A stretch of DNA of 64,000 nt, from the NCBI GenBank assembly GCA_016946835.1, contig JACVTC010000142.1:245001-309000 (forward strand), written 5' to 3'. Numbering within the stretch: position 1 is the stretch's first letter; each line of letters opens with the position of its first letter. The position numbers and the translations under genes are program-made. This stretch comes from Neocallimastix lanati (nom. inval.). Lineage: Eukaryota; Neocallimastigomycota; Neocallimastigomycetes; Neocallimastigales; Neocallimastigaceae. Positions 13,454-23,655 of the stretch are shown piece after piece. Below the pieces are notes generated by a model. That model had not been told where the DNA came from. It worked only from the letters and a program-made list of their open reading frames with translations, and searched no databases.

Positions 13454-15147
13454 ATTTATTTAATATATTTATATATATATATATATTTTTTTTAGGTATT
13501 TAATGAAATAAGATGAAAAAAAAGTTAATATATTTATATGAAATATAAATATATATATTGATTGATTGAAACATAAAAATAGTCGTATTAAATTTAACAA
13601 CATAAATTCACAAATAAAGTGTTTTTATTATTTTTTTCATTAACATAAAAACATACAAACTTTTTATTGTGAATTTATTATTATTAAAATATATATATAC
13701 TTAACACTTACAATGTGTATTATTTATAACAATACACTTTTTGTAAAATAATTTGTATATATGACAAAAAAAGGAAATTAAAAAGTAAAAAAAAAAAAAA
13801 AAGAAAATTAAATATATTTATTACTATTTAAAATATAATATATTTTAATACTATTTTTTCTTATAGAAATATAATCAATAGAATATTATCTTTTTTTTTT
13901 TTTTATTTTATTTTATTTTTTATTTTTTTGTTAGATATATAAATTAGGTTATTCAATCATAGAATATAATATACTAAGTTACTATTTAAAGAAAAAATAC
14001 TATTTATACGTATCTATTTATAAGTTTTTTTTTTTAAAAATTATAGAATCTATTAACATTTATAAAGATAGAAATAATAATATTAAAAAAAAGGACTAAT
14101 TTAAAAATATACACATTTTTTAATAATAATAATAACAATAATAATAATAATAAAAAACAACATTTTAATTAAGGAAGAAAAAAAAATATATGTATTTTTT
14201 TTTGTCAAATTTAATTTAATTATTTTTTTAGAAACAAAAAACAAAAGACAATCCAAATCATATTAAATAAAACAAAACAATATATATATAAAACATTGTA
14301 TTACTTTGTATTACTAATTCATATTTAAATCACAAAGTATAATTTTATATATATATAAAAGAAAGTAAATATATCAATATCAATAAGTAAATAATATATA
14401 TTTAAGTAAATAGAAATACAACAAATTTCCTACCCCTTTATTTTTTTCTAATATAATTTTCAAAAATCTTTTGTAAATATAATAAAATTAATCAAAAATT
14501 TTGTTTAAAAAAAAATAACAATAATTGTAAATTCCAAAAAAAAAAAAATATTTGTATGTAAAAATATTTAAAAAAAAAGAGACAATTACAATATATGTGA
14601 ATTAGTAAATATATATATATTTTTTTTTCAAAAAAAGATAAATTAAAATAAATAAAAAAAAGCATAACCAACAATTTATATATAATCAATAAAAAAAAAA
14701 AAAAAAAAAAGCAAAGAAGAGAATTCTTTTTAAAACATATATTTATTTACCAAGGTTTTTTTTTTTTTAATATTCTTTTAGAGTTTTTTTTTTTTTTCTT
14801 TTCTTTTTCTTTTTTTTTTTTTTTTTTTTTTTTGAAAATAAATATGTAAGTAAATAAAATAAAAAAAGTATATATATATATATAATATGTAAAATATAAT
14901 AAATTTTTATATAAAATAAATAAATACACAATAAAAATTAGAATATTGATAAAAATATAAATAAAAATTGGTATAGTCAAAAAAAAAAAAAAAAAAAACC
15001 TCATTAAATTTTTTTTCTTTTTTTTTTTTTTTAGTATTATATTCCAAATTTTAACAAGATATTCAATTTTTTTCTTCTTTTTTCTTCTTAATATATATAT
15101 ATATATATATTTTAATAATAAATTAAAATAATTATTAGAGAAGAAAT

Positions 15148-18100
15148 ATGTCTTCAGAATTATCAACAAACAGTAATAATCAAAATTCTCAATTATTTCT
15201 TTCAAATTTTATGTCTTTATTAAATCCGACTATTAATAATGCATTGTCCACCGATGCAACTCATAAATCTTCAACGCTAGGGACAGGTGCCATGAATAAT
15301 AATGCATTTCAAAATTATTTATCATTATTATCTTCTATTTCTCTTCCTGTTGCCAATGCGAATAATAAAGTTAATGATCATACCAATTCAACGATATCTT
15401 CATCAACAGTAAATAGTCAAAAAAGTATAGTAGAAGATTCAATTACAAAGACAAAACCATTATTAAAAAAATCAAATTCAACTATTGACCTTACAAATAC
15501 CACCACCAGTTCTATGACATCAACGTCTAAAACAACCACTACCTCTAATAATAATACTTCTATGTCTAGAGTAATGTCTGATTTAGAATCTACAAAGAAG
15601 GAAATACTGTCACTGAAAAAGGAAGCGTTAGCCACAAATTCTACTCCAACAACTCCTGCATTATCATCAGCATCATTAAATACCACTGGAAAAAATTCAT
15701 CCAATGTAAATAAGAGAAGAAAATATGCAAGTGTAGGTAGTACAAGCAATATTGCTCCATCCTTATCAACAACAACAACAACGACCGCTACCGCTACAAC
15801 TACATCAACTTCAGCAGCAGTAGTATCAACGGCTTCTGTTCCAAAACTTAATCCAATTAATCCTGCTCCAACTTTACCTACTTTAACTAATCCATTAGCT
15901 ATGTTGACGGCATTACAATTTCCAATGTTGTCTGGTGTAGCAGCAAATTCTTTAAATACAAATCATACAATGGCTAATAGTTCTTCGGCAAAAACGAAGA
16001 GCAACTCTTCCTCTACCGTTATTTCTACGTCAAATTCAAATTCAAACTCAAACTCAACTAATACTACTGCAGCCACGGCTGTCAGTGATAAAAAATCTAC
16101 GTCTCTTAATATATTACAAAATCCAAATTTATCCGCTTCAGGGCCTTCAGCAGCATTTCCACCAAATTTATCTGCCCTTTCTTCATTATTATCATCTGCT
16201 ACTGGTATACCTATATTACCAACAACGACTCCAGGAGCAACAAATCCTACTCTACCATTATTACCACAGCCTTCTGCTTCTAATTTACCTTTACTTCAAC
16301 CTAATATAAATGGTACTCCGGGGGCAGCAGCCGCTCTTCCAAATCTTTTTTCATCTGGATTACCAGGTTTATCAGCGGCATTACAGTCTAACCCCTTAGC
16401 TTCTAATCTTACTTTACCAAATCTTTCTAATGGTACAGCTACTGGATTACCATCTCTTCCACCTCCTCTTACCGCAACTCACCCTGCTTTATCTTTATTA
16501 AGTTCAAATCTATTATCTGCTTCTACTCTTCCAACTTTTTCAGCTAATAATAATACCACTTCTTCTTCTACTTCACTGCCGCCGCTTCAACCAAATATTT
16601 CAAAATTGCCTACTCCATTACCTACTTTACTTCATCCATTATTTAATACATTACTTCCTCAGGCTTCTTTACTTTCTAAGGTATCAGCACCACCATTAGG
16701 TACAAATAATTTATCTGAGCAAATTTTACAGACACAAGCTCAATTAAATTTATTAATTCAACAGCAACAGCAGCAACAACAACAGCAACAGCAGCAAACT
16801 GGTCATCTTCCATTTATGCTTCCTTCACAAAATCAATTTAATCCTTTATCATTACCACTTTTAATGAATATGATTCAACAACAAAATGCACTTAATCCTC
16901 TCCAAAATCCAACATTGATTCAACAACAAATGCAACAACTTTTATTAATGCAATCACTTACTCTTCTTCAACAACAGCAGCAACAACAACAACAACAACA
17001 GCAACAACAAAAGTTAAAGAATGAATCATCTAAAGATACTAATACCACAAAAACCTCAGCTACTACCACCACCTCCGGCAATGCTACTACTGTCACTAAT
17101 AACACTACTACCGCTAACTCTAATCATACTACTTCTATTTCCAATAACACTACTACTACTAACTCTAATCATACTACTACTATTTCCAACAACAATACTA
17201 CTACCATCACTCCTTCTTATTCCGCTTCAACGCTATCAACAGATAAAGATAAAACAAAATTAAATGTCAATGTAGTGACTATTCCAGAGGATGTATCAAA
17301 GGGTAATGAAACTTTACCTACCAATAATAAAACTAAAAATATTATGAAGAAGACGATTTTAGTAGAAGATGATTGTAAAGATAAAACAAAAGATGATACC
17401 ATTATTTCTTCCACTCATCATGGAGCTAAAGTTGATTCACAACAACCTCTTTCTGTAGAAAAATCTACTACAACCATAAAATCAGAATCCAAGAAGGCTA
17501 GTACACCTACTATCAATTTTACTACTTCAATAAAATCAGAATCCAAGAAGGCTAGTACACCTACTATCAATTTTACTACTTCAATAAAATCGGAGTCCAA
17601 GAAGGCTAGTACACCTACTATCAATTTTACTACTTCAATAAAATCGGAGTCCAAGAAGGCTAGTACATCTACTATCAATTCTATTTCTACTTCTACTACT
17701 ATTTCCTCCTCCAATCCTTCTAAATCCAATTCCATTGGTACTGTGAATTCAACCACTACAATGAATGATAATAAAAAGGATTCAATGATTATTCATAAAG
17801 ATGAGAAAAAGGATGCTATGGAGGTAGATGATAATAAATCAATGACTATTATTTTATCTCCACCACAGGATAAAGATAAAGACCACGATGCTACAAGACT
17901 TCCAAATTCTATTACTTCTGATGATGAATCTTCTACCACCACATTGAATCATTCATTATTAATTCCTATCTCACCCAGTAGTGATAAAAAAATGGATTCT
18001 TGTATACCATCACCAATTTTAGATAAGAACATAGAAGAAACCGATTTATATAATAAATTGAAAAAGGGTATGAATATGATTAATAATAAATTCTTAATTA

Positions 18101-20607
18101 TGGCACCACCTTCACCTGCGCCTTCTTCACCCTCTAGTAATGAAATCAGTGATTTATCCGATGGTGGTAATAGTGGAAATGAAGGTACCACACATGGTTT
18201 TGATCTTTTAACTCCAGCTGTATCACCAAATTCTTCACATACGGCAGTTTCTACTGCTATTTCATCCTCAATTAAAGAAGAAGTTTCATCTTCTGAAATT
18301 AAAAAAGATACCCCAGTAATAAAGATTTTATCATTAAATGCAAATCATAATAACACTACTACTACAACTATGACGACTACTACGAATACTTCTACCACAA
18401 CATCAAATAATATGATAATTGATTCTGATGAATCTTTAGTATTAAAAGAATCCTCTAGGACATGTCAAAGTCCAAAAACTCTCTATAAGGATTCTTTATT
18501 ATTGGATCATCTTAATCATGATCTTGATCATGATCATGATCATGATATAAAAGAAGATAAAATGCAAGTAGATACACCAGCTTCTTTAAATTCCATTGAT
18601 ATAAAGCAAGAATTTCCTATGGTACAAGTGAATACACCAGCTTCTTTAGATTCTATGGATTTAAAACCTTATTCTGGAACTCATATGGATGTGGATACTC
18701 CAGCTTCTATGGATTCCATTGATTTAAAACAGGAATCAATTTCCGTTGTTCAAGTGGATACACCAGCTTCATTAAATTTAAATTCTTTTGATATAAAAGT
18801 TGAAACTAGTTGTAGTCATGGTAAGAATAAAAGTGATGCTTTAAATTCTAAATCGAGTGATAGTAATTCACTTTATTCACCATTAGATTCAATAAGATCT
18901 GATAGTCATGTAGATAAAATTGAAATAAAAGATATTAAAGTTGAGGAAGAAAATGAAAAAGAAAAAGCAAAGAATGGTATCCATGAAACCAAAGTGATTG
19001 AAGAGGTTAAAAAAATGAATGAATTAAAGAGTGTTCTTATTGATAATATTAAAAAGGAACCGATTGAGGTTAATGGAACGAAAAGTCTTTCATCCTCAAC
19101 TCTTCAAAAGTCATCAACCTCCACGTCAACTCCATCATCAATTCCATCAAACTCAATGTCAACTTCATCATCAATTCCATCAACAATAACATCTTTTGAT
19201 AAGAAAGAAAAAGTAAAAAGTTTATCAAAAGAAGCAAAAGAAAATGATCTTAAAAAGCCGATCGTCGTTAAGAAAGTAGAAGAATTAAAGAAGAAAACAT
19301 CTAAAAAATCAACGATTTCATCCTCCACAATCTCATCAGCAACAACTAATTCCACCTCAAGTACTACTAACGCCACCACCACCACTACTACTTCTACCGC
19401 TTCTACTGCTTCTACTGCTCCTATTGCTTCTTCTTCCTCCTCCTCAGCTACACCATCCACGACATCAACATCAACATCAACAATTAAACCTCATAATCCG
19501 TTCATTTTACCACAAAGTAGTAATACTGTAAAACCGCCATTATCCAATTTATTTTTATCTAATTTATTTATGCCATCATTAGCTCCTTCACCACTTAATT
19601 CCATAAATTTATTATTACCAAATTTAAAACCAGAATTATTACCAAATCCATTAGCTCCAGCTTTTTCTAATGATTTATTAATGTCTTCCTTGAATGCTAT
19701 CAATAATGCAACGACAACTTTAAATCATAAAGCTGCCACAGCTTCAACAACTACAACTACAACTACAACTACGGCTGCATCTAATCCAACTTCAACATCA
19801 ACTTCAACAACTACTACATCATCCACTTCTTCATCATCTTCAACAAATACTGCAACTACAAAATCACCACCAAAGAAACCACTCATATCACCTTTACCAA
19901 CTGCTTCTTCTATTGGAAATGTAACCTCTGCTGCTAATTATACCCCATCTTTATTATTAGGTCAAGGTAAAGCTCCATTGAATCCATTACAAAACTTATT
20001 TGGAAATCCACTAGGAGATTTAGCTAATTTTAAAGCACCTGTTTTCCCATTAAATATGAATTTATTAGTACCCAAGTTAAATACAACGATAAAGAAGCCA
20101 ATTAAAAGAAAAATTAGTCAAACAAATAGTGATGGTGAAATAGAAGAAAAAAATGAAATGGAAGGTGGTATTCATTCTCGTTTTTCTTCTACTTCTTCTA
20201 TTTCTTCTACTTCATCTACCTCTAACACCAGTACCACCACCACCACAAATACTTCTACCTCTTCAAATAATGTCACTGCCACCAATAATGGTCATAGTAG
20301 AAAAAAGTGTAAATATGAAACTGATGAGAAAAAGCGTAATGTATTAGAGCGTAATCGTCAAGCAGCCTTAAAATGTAGACAAAAGAAAAAACAATGGCTT
20401 ATTTCTCTTCAAAAACAAATTGATACCTATACAGCTGAAAATGAAGCACTTCAAAATCAAGCCATTTTATTACAGGAAGAAATTTTGACATTAAGAGCTT
20501 TACTTTTAACTCATAAACCATGTTCAATTAATAAAAATAATGATATTATTAATCAGACATCATCAGCATCAACTGATTTAACTACTTCTACTTCTACCTA
20601 TCTTTAA
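15148..20607 (+). CDS. Atf1/ATF2-type bZIP transcription factor, giant low-complexity form
   Basis: Intronless frame of 1819 aa. The C-terminus (about 1727-1790) is a bZIP domain: basic region ERNRQAALKCRQKKKQWL followed by a leucine zipper with heptad hydrophobics (LQKQIDTYTAENEALQNQAILL). This is the signature of the fungal Atf1 / ATF-CREB branch, which binds CRE-like sites as dimers and mediates stress responses downstream of MAP kinases. The rest is Ser/Thr/Asn-rich and probably disordered: two polyQ runs (about 538-551 and 607-621), a fourfold 18-aa repeat KSESKKASTPTINFTTSI (about 778-849), and several copies of a TPASLxSxDxK motif (about 1147-1215). Many SP/TP sites suit MAPK phosphorylation and about ten psi-K-x-E motifs suit SUMO attachment. 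The start is the first in-frame ATG, in an A-rich context. Typical Atf1 proteins are about 500-600 aa, so length comes from expanded linkers. DNA binding is clear; targets are unknown. Confidence 0.92.
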   Translation: MSSELSTNSNNQNSQLFLSNFMSLLNPTINNALSTDATHKSSTLGTGAMNNNAFQNYLSLLSSISLPVANANNKVNDHTNSTISSSTVNSQKSIVEDSITKTKPLLKKSNSTIDLTNTTTSSMTSTSKTTTTSNNNTSMSRVMSDLESTKKEILSLKKEALATNSTPTTPALSSASLNTTGKNSSNVNKRRKYASVGSTSNIAPSLSTTTTTTATATTTSTSAAVVSTASVPKLNPINPAPTLPTLTNPLAMLTALQFPMLSGVAANSLNTNHTMANSSSAKTKSNSSSTVISTSNSNSNSNSTNTTAATAVSDKKSTSLNILQNPNLSASGPSAAFPPNLSALSSLLSSATGIPILPTTTPGATNPTLPLLPQPSASNLPLLQPNINGTPGAAAALPNLFSSGLPGLSAALQSNPLASNLTLPNLSNGTATGLPSLPPPLTATHPALSLLSSNLLSASTLPTFSANNNTTSSSTSLPPLQPNISKLPTPLPTLLHPLFNTLLPQASLLSKVSAPPLGTNNLSEQILQTQAQLNLLIQQQQQQQQQQQQQTGHLPFMLPSQNQFNPLSLPLLMNMIQQQNALNPLQNPTLIQQQMQQLLLMQSLTLLQQQQQQQQQQQQQQKLKNESSKDTNTTKTSATTTTSGNATTVTNNTTTANSNHTTSISNNTTTTNSNHTTTISNNNTTTITPSYSASTLSTDKDKTKLNVNVVTIPEDVSKGNETLPTNNKTKNIMKKTILVEDDCKDKTKDDTIISSTHHGAKVDSQQPLSVEKSTTTIKSESKKASTPTINFTTSIKSESKKASTPTINFTTSIKSESKKASTPTINFTTSIKSESKKASTSTINSISTSTTISSSNPSKSNSIGTVNSTTTMNDNKKDSMIIHKDEKKDAMEVDDNKSMTIILSPPQDKDKDHDATRLPNSITSDDESSTTTLNHSLLIPISPSSDKKMDSCIPSPILDKNIEETDLYNKLKKGMNMINNKFLIMAPPSPAPSSPSSNEISDLSDGGNSGNEGTTHGFDLLTPAVSPNSSHTAVSTAISSSIKEEVSSSEIKKDTPVIKILSLNANHNNTTTTTMTTTTNTSTTTSNNMIIDSDESLVLKESSRTCQSPKTLYKDSLLLDHLNHDLDHDHDHDIKEDKMQVDTPASLNSIDIKQEFPMVQVNTPASLDSMDLKPYSGTHMDVDTPASMDSIDLKQESISVVQVDTPASLNLNSFDIKVETSCSHGKNKSDALNSKSSDSNSLYSPLDSIRSDSHVDKIEIKDIKVEEENEKEKAKNGIHETKVIEEVKKMNELKSVLIDNIKKEPIEVNGTKSLSSSTLQKSSTSTSTPSSIPSNSMSTSSSIPSTITSFDKKEKVKSLSKEAKENDLKKPIVVKKVEELKKKTSKKSTISSSTISSATTNSTSSTTNATTTTTTSTASTASTAPIASSSSSSATPSTTSTSTSTIKPHNPFILPQSSNTVKPPLSNLFLSNLFMPSLAPSPLNSINLLLPNLKPELLPNPLAPAFSNDLLMSSLNAINNATTTLNHKAATASTTTTTTTTTAASNPTSTSTSTTTTSSTSSSSSTNTATTKSPPKKPLISPLPTASSIGNVTSAANYTPSLLLGQGKAPLNPLQNLFGNPLGDLANFKAPVFPLNMNLLVPKLNTTIKKPIKRKISQTNSDGEIEEKNEMEGGIHSRFSSTSSISSTSSTSNTSTTTTTNTSTSSNNVTATNNGHSRKKCKYETDEKKRNVLERNRQAALKCRQKKKQWLISLQKQIDTYTAENEALQNQAILLQEEILTLRALLLTHKPCSINKNNDIINQTSSASTDLTTSTSTYL
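17479..17690 (+). repeat. 54-bp in-frame tandem repeat in the bZIP gene
   Basis: Four consecutive 54-bp units encode the 18-aa repeat KSESKKASTPTINFTTSI. Copies differ at only a few bases (tca/tcg, gaa/gag, cct/tct), so the expansion is recent. Each unit carries one IKSE, matching psi-K-x-E. Confidence 0.92.
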
Positions 20608-20652
20608 AAAAAAAAAAAAAAATCAATTGAGATAATAAAATAAGAAAAAAAA

Positions 20653-20683
<31 letters not shown>

Positions 20684-20797
20684 ATATATAATTTTTTTTT
20701 TTTTTTAATTTTTAATTTTTAATTTTTTTTTTTTATTTTTATATTTATTTAATTTAGTATGGTTTAATAAATAAAGTATTTTTTGTTATAATCTATA

Positions 20798-20832
<35 letters not shown>

Positions 20833-21033
20833 ATAAATTATATATACATTTTTTCATTTTTTCATTTTTTTTTTTTTTTTTTTTTTTTTAAATAATTAAA
20901 GAAAAAAAGATCTAAAAAAAAAAAATTAATATATTTTTAAAATTTTATCAAATTTTTTAATTTTTTTTTATAAATTTTTTTTTATATTTTTTTTTATTAA
21001 ATTATTTTTTTTTATAAATTATCAGAAATTTTA

Positions 21034-21089
<56 letters not shown>
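21034..21089. repeat. Poly(A) run of about 55
   Basis: An uninterrupted A homopolymer about 430 bp beyond the bZIP stop codon. Without a coding body upstream it is more likely slippage expansion than a retrocopy tail. Confidence 0.85.
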
Positions 21090-21091
<2 letters not shown>

Positions 21092-21140
21092 AAATAAAGT
21101 AAATAAATAAATATATATCATTAAAAAAAAAAAAAGAGAC

Positions 21141-21180
<40 letters not shown>

Positions 21181-21713
21181 TTAAATATAATAGTAATATT
21201 TTTTATTTTCTAAAAAAAAAATAGTGTTTCATCATTCTATACATTATGTAAATTTTATTTTTAAAAATAAATTCACATAGAAAAAATATATATATATTTT
21301 TTTCTATATTTAAATGCAAATGATACAAAAAAAAAAAAAAAAAAAAAAAAAAAGAGATATATTAATATAATATTATATTAATTTAATATTATATTTATGT
21401 AATATTATATTTATAGACTATATTTTTTATAATTATTAAATATATATAATTATTTTTATTTAATCCTTTTTTTTTTTTTTTTTTGACAAGACTAAAAATA
21501 TATATATATAACTATATATATAGATATAGATATGAACCTCATGATATATTTGGTTTACAAATCATCCTATGGAATTTTTTTTAAAGGTCCCCGAGGTCCC
21601 TACTTTTTATTCTTTATTATTTTTTATTTATTATTATTATTTTTTTTTTTATTATTTATTATTATTATTATTTTTTTTTTTATTTTTATTATTTTTTTTA
21701 TTTTTCAATTTTT

Positions 21714-21747
<34 letters not shown>

Positions 21748-21768
21748 TTTTATTCCTATTAATTATTA

Positions 21769-21810
<42 letters not shown>

Positions 21811-21982
21811 TTTATTATTCCTTTAATTATTTTTTATTCCTCTCGTTCATTATAGGATAAAATTATTATTATTATTATTATAATAATAATAATAATAATA
21901 AATACTCTGTTCTATGGATAGAATAATATAAAGATAGAATGTCATACATTGAAGAGTTTTAAATAGGGTATAATTAAAATAA

Positions 21983-22013
<31 letters not shown>

Positions 22014-22514
22014 TTAAAAATAAAAAGTAAAAATAAAAAGTAAAAATAATATAAAAATATAATAATATATACATTTACATACAATATAGATAGGTCCATT
22101 TTATTTTATTTTATTTTATTTTATTTTATTTTATTTATTCACCTTCACTTTTTTTTTTTTTTTTTAAATAAATGATTATATATATATTTTTTTAGTAATA
22201 AATAATAATAATAATAATAATAAAAAAATAGTATTTTTTTTAATAATAATAATAGTAATAATGATAAAAAGATGGTAGTTTGTAATAATGATAGTAGTAA
22301 TTTACAAATAAATGATAATATTTTTAATGTTAATAATCATAAAAAAAGATGGTATTTATTTTTAATTCATTAAATCTACTATAATTACTATAACATAATT
22401 TTTCGGGTTAACGATTAATATATATATATATATATTTTTTCACCTTCACCTTCATCTTTATCTTCACCTTTTTCTTTTCTTTTCTTTTCTTTTTTTTTCT
22501 TTTCTTTTTTTTTC

Positions 22515-22547
<33 letters not shown>

Positions 22548-22642
22548 TATTTATATATATATATACATATAGATAAAGATATATTAATATATATATACCA
22601 TTAGACCTTTACCTGCTTTTTTTTTTTTTTTTTTTTTTTTTT

Positions 22643-22785
22643 CACTAATTTACTACTACTACTACTACTAATTAACTTGACTAAACTATCCTCCTCCTCA
22701 CTAATTTACTACTACTACTACTACTTAACTTGACTAAACTATCCTCCTCCTCACTAATTTACTACTACTACTACTACTATTAAAG
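22643..22785. repeat. 53-56-bp tandem repeat with (TAC)n core
   Basis: About 2.6 copies of a unit made of cactaatt, a (TAC)n stretch, and a segment with ttgactaaactatcc and (TCC)n. Copies begin at 22643, 22699 and 22752. It is richer in C than its surroundings and lies about 900 bp beyond the RhoGEF stop codon, so it could be in the 3' flank of that transcript. Confidence 0.85.
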
Positions 22786-22825
22786 TCATACAATGAATAT
22801 AAATACATCATAGAAAAAACTTAAA

Positions 22826-22903
22826 AAAAAATAAAAATTTACTTCATAATAAAAAATAGTAAAAACAATAAAAATTTACTTCATAATAAAAATAGTAAAA
22901 ACA
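22826..22903. repeat. 36-bp direct duplication
   Basis: aaaaatttacttcataat followed by aaaatagtaaaaac occurs twice in a row. Confidence 0.8.
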
Positions 22904-22911
22904 AAGACCAA

Positions 22912-22952
<41 letters not shown>

Positions 22953-23098
22953 TATATAGGATAGAAACAACAACAACAAAAAAAAGAGTTAATAGAAATA
23001 AAATAGAAAAAAAATAAATAAATAAAATTAAATAAAAAAAATTAAAAAATTAATACAATACATAGGAATATATATATATTATTACTATTTTATTACTA

Positions 23099-23135
<37 letters not shown>

Positions 23136-23475
23136 TTATTATATTAAAGTAATTTTTTTTTTTTTTTTTTTTGAATTTTTTTTTTTTTTTTTTTTTTGAA
23201 TTTTTTTTTTTGGGAATTTATTTTAGAATAATCGTATATACTTAATCTTAATCTTATTATTTATTTACTACTACTACTATTATTTATTCATTTATTTTTG
23301 ATTATCTTCTATCCTTCCTTCATAATAAAAATAATAATATTAATATTGATTTAGATAATTATTATTATTATTATTACTATTATTATTATGAAATTATATA
23401 TTATATTTTTATTTTTATTTTATTTTATTTTCTTTCTAATTAAATTTTTAATTACATAAATATTTCTAATAAAAG

Positions 23476-23480
<5 letters not shown>

Positions 23481-23531
<51 letters not shown>
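23481..23531. repeat. Poly(T) run of about 51
   Basis: A T homopolymer 125 bp beyond the stop codon of the minus-strand RhoGEF gene. Read on that strand it is a long A run. Confidence 0.85.
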
Positions 23532-23536
<5 letters not shown>

Positions 23537-23655
23537 TTATTTATTTATTTTTTGATAATAGATTTAATTTAAATTTTTTCACCTTTTTCTTCTTCATAAT
23601 CTTATTTACTTATTTATTATATATTATATATATATATATTTTTTTTTTTAAACAT

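Larger units (their letters stand above)
1..15147. other. Gene-free AT-rich intergenic region
   Basis: About 15 kb with no supportable protein gene. Open frames here translate to runs of F, I, L, Y and K and simply follow A/T repeats. It holds 7-bp, 4-bp, 3-bp, 5-bp, 16-bp and 37-bp arrays (listed separately), many poly(A)/poly(T) runs of 15-30 bases, and small patches of higher GC near 555-640, 2130-2170, 3295-3480, 7585-7655 and 12110-12160. Only the 7.6-kb patch has a clear folded structure. The promoter of the bZIP gene must lie at the right end. Pyrimidine-rich tracts around 15007-15090 sit just upstream of its start codon, but no defined element can be called. Confidence 0.8.
20608..23655. 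other. Convergent intergenic region
   Basis: Three kilobases between the 3' ends of the bZIP gene (+) and the RhoGEF gene (-). It holds homopolymers over 50 bases, (AT)n runs, (TTA)n runs and two short GC-bearing tandem repeats (22643-22785, 22826-22903). A small patch of mixed composition at 21525-21605 has no reading frame of note. AATAAA-like strings are too frequent here to call a polyadenylation signal. Confidence 0.75.

Noticed and set aside
14747-15205. 152-aa minus-strand frame overlapping the bZIP start
   Set aside because: It is made of poly-K, poly-F and poly-I runs from homopolymers upstream of the bZIP gene.
17418-17756. 112-aa antisense frame with a perfect 18-aa repeat
   Set aside because: It mirrors the 54-bp coding repeat of the bZIP gene on the other strand; the sense strand carries a clear domain.
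21034-21089. Poly(A) tail of a retrocopied gene or LINE
   Set aside because: No coding or element body adjoins it and no target duplication is visible; long homopolymers are common across the window.
22643-22785. Regular repeat-spacer pattern resembling a CRISPR array
   Set aside because: Only 2.6 copies, spacers are not unique, and the setting is a eukaryotic genome with introns; it is a minisatellite.
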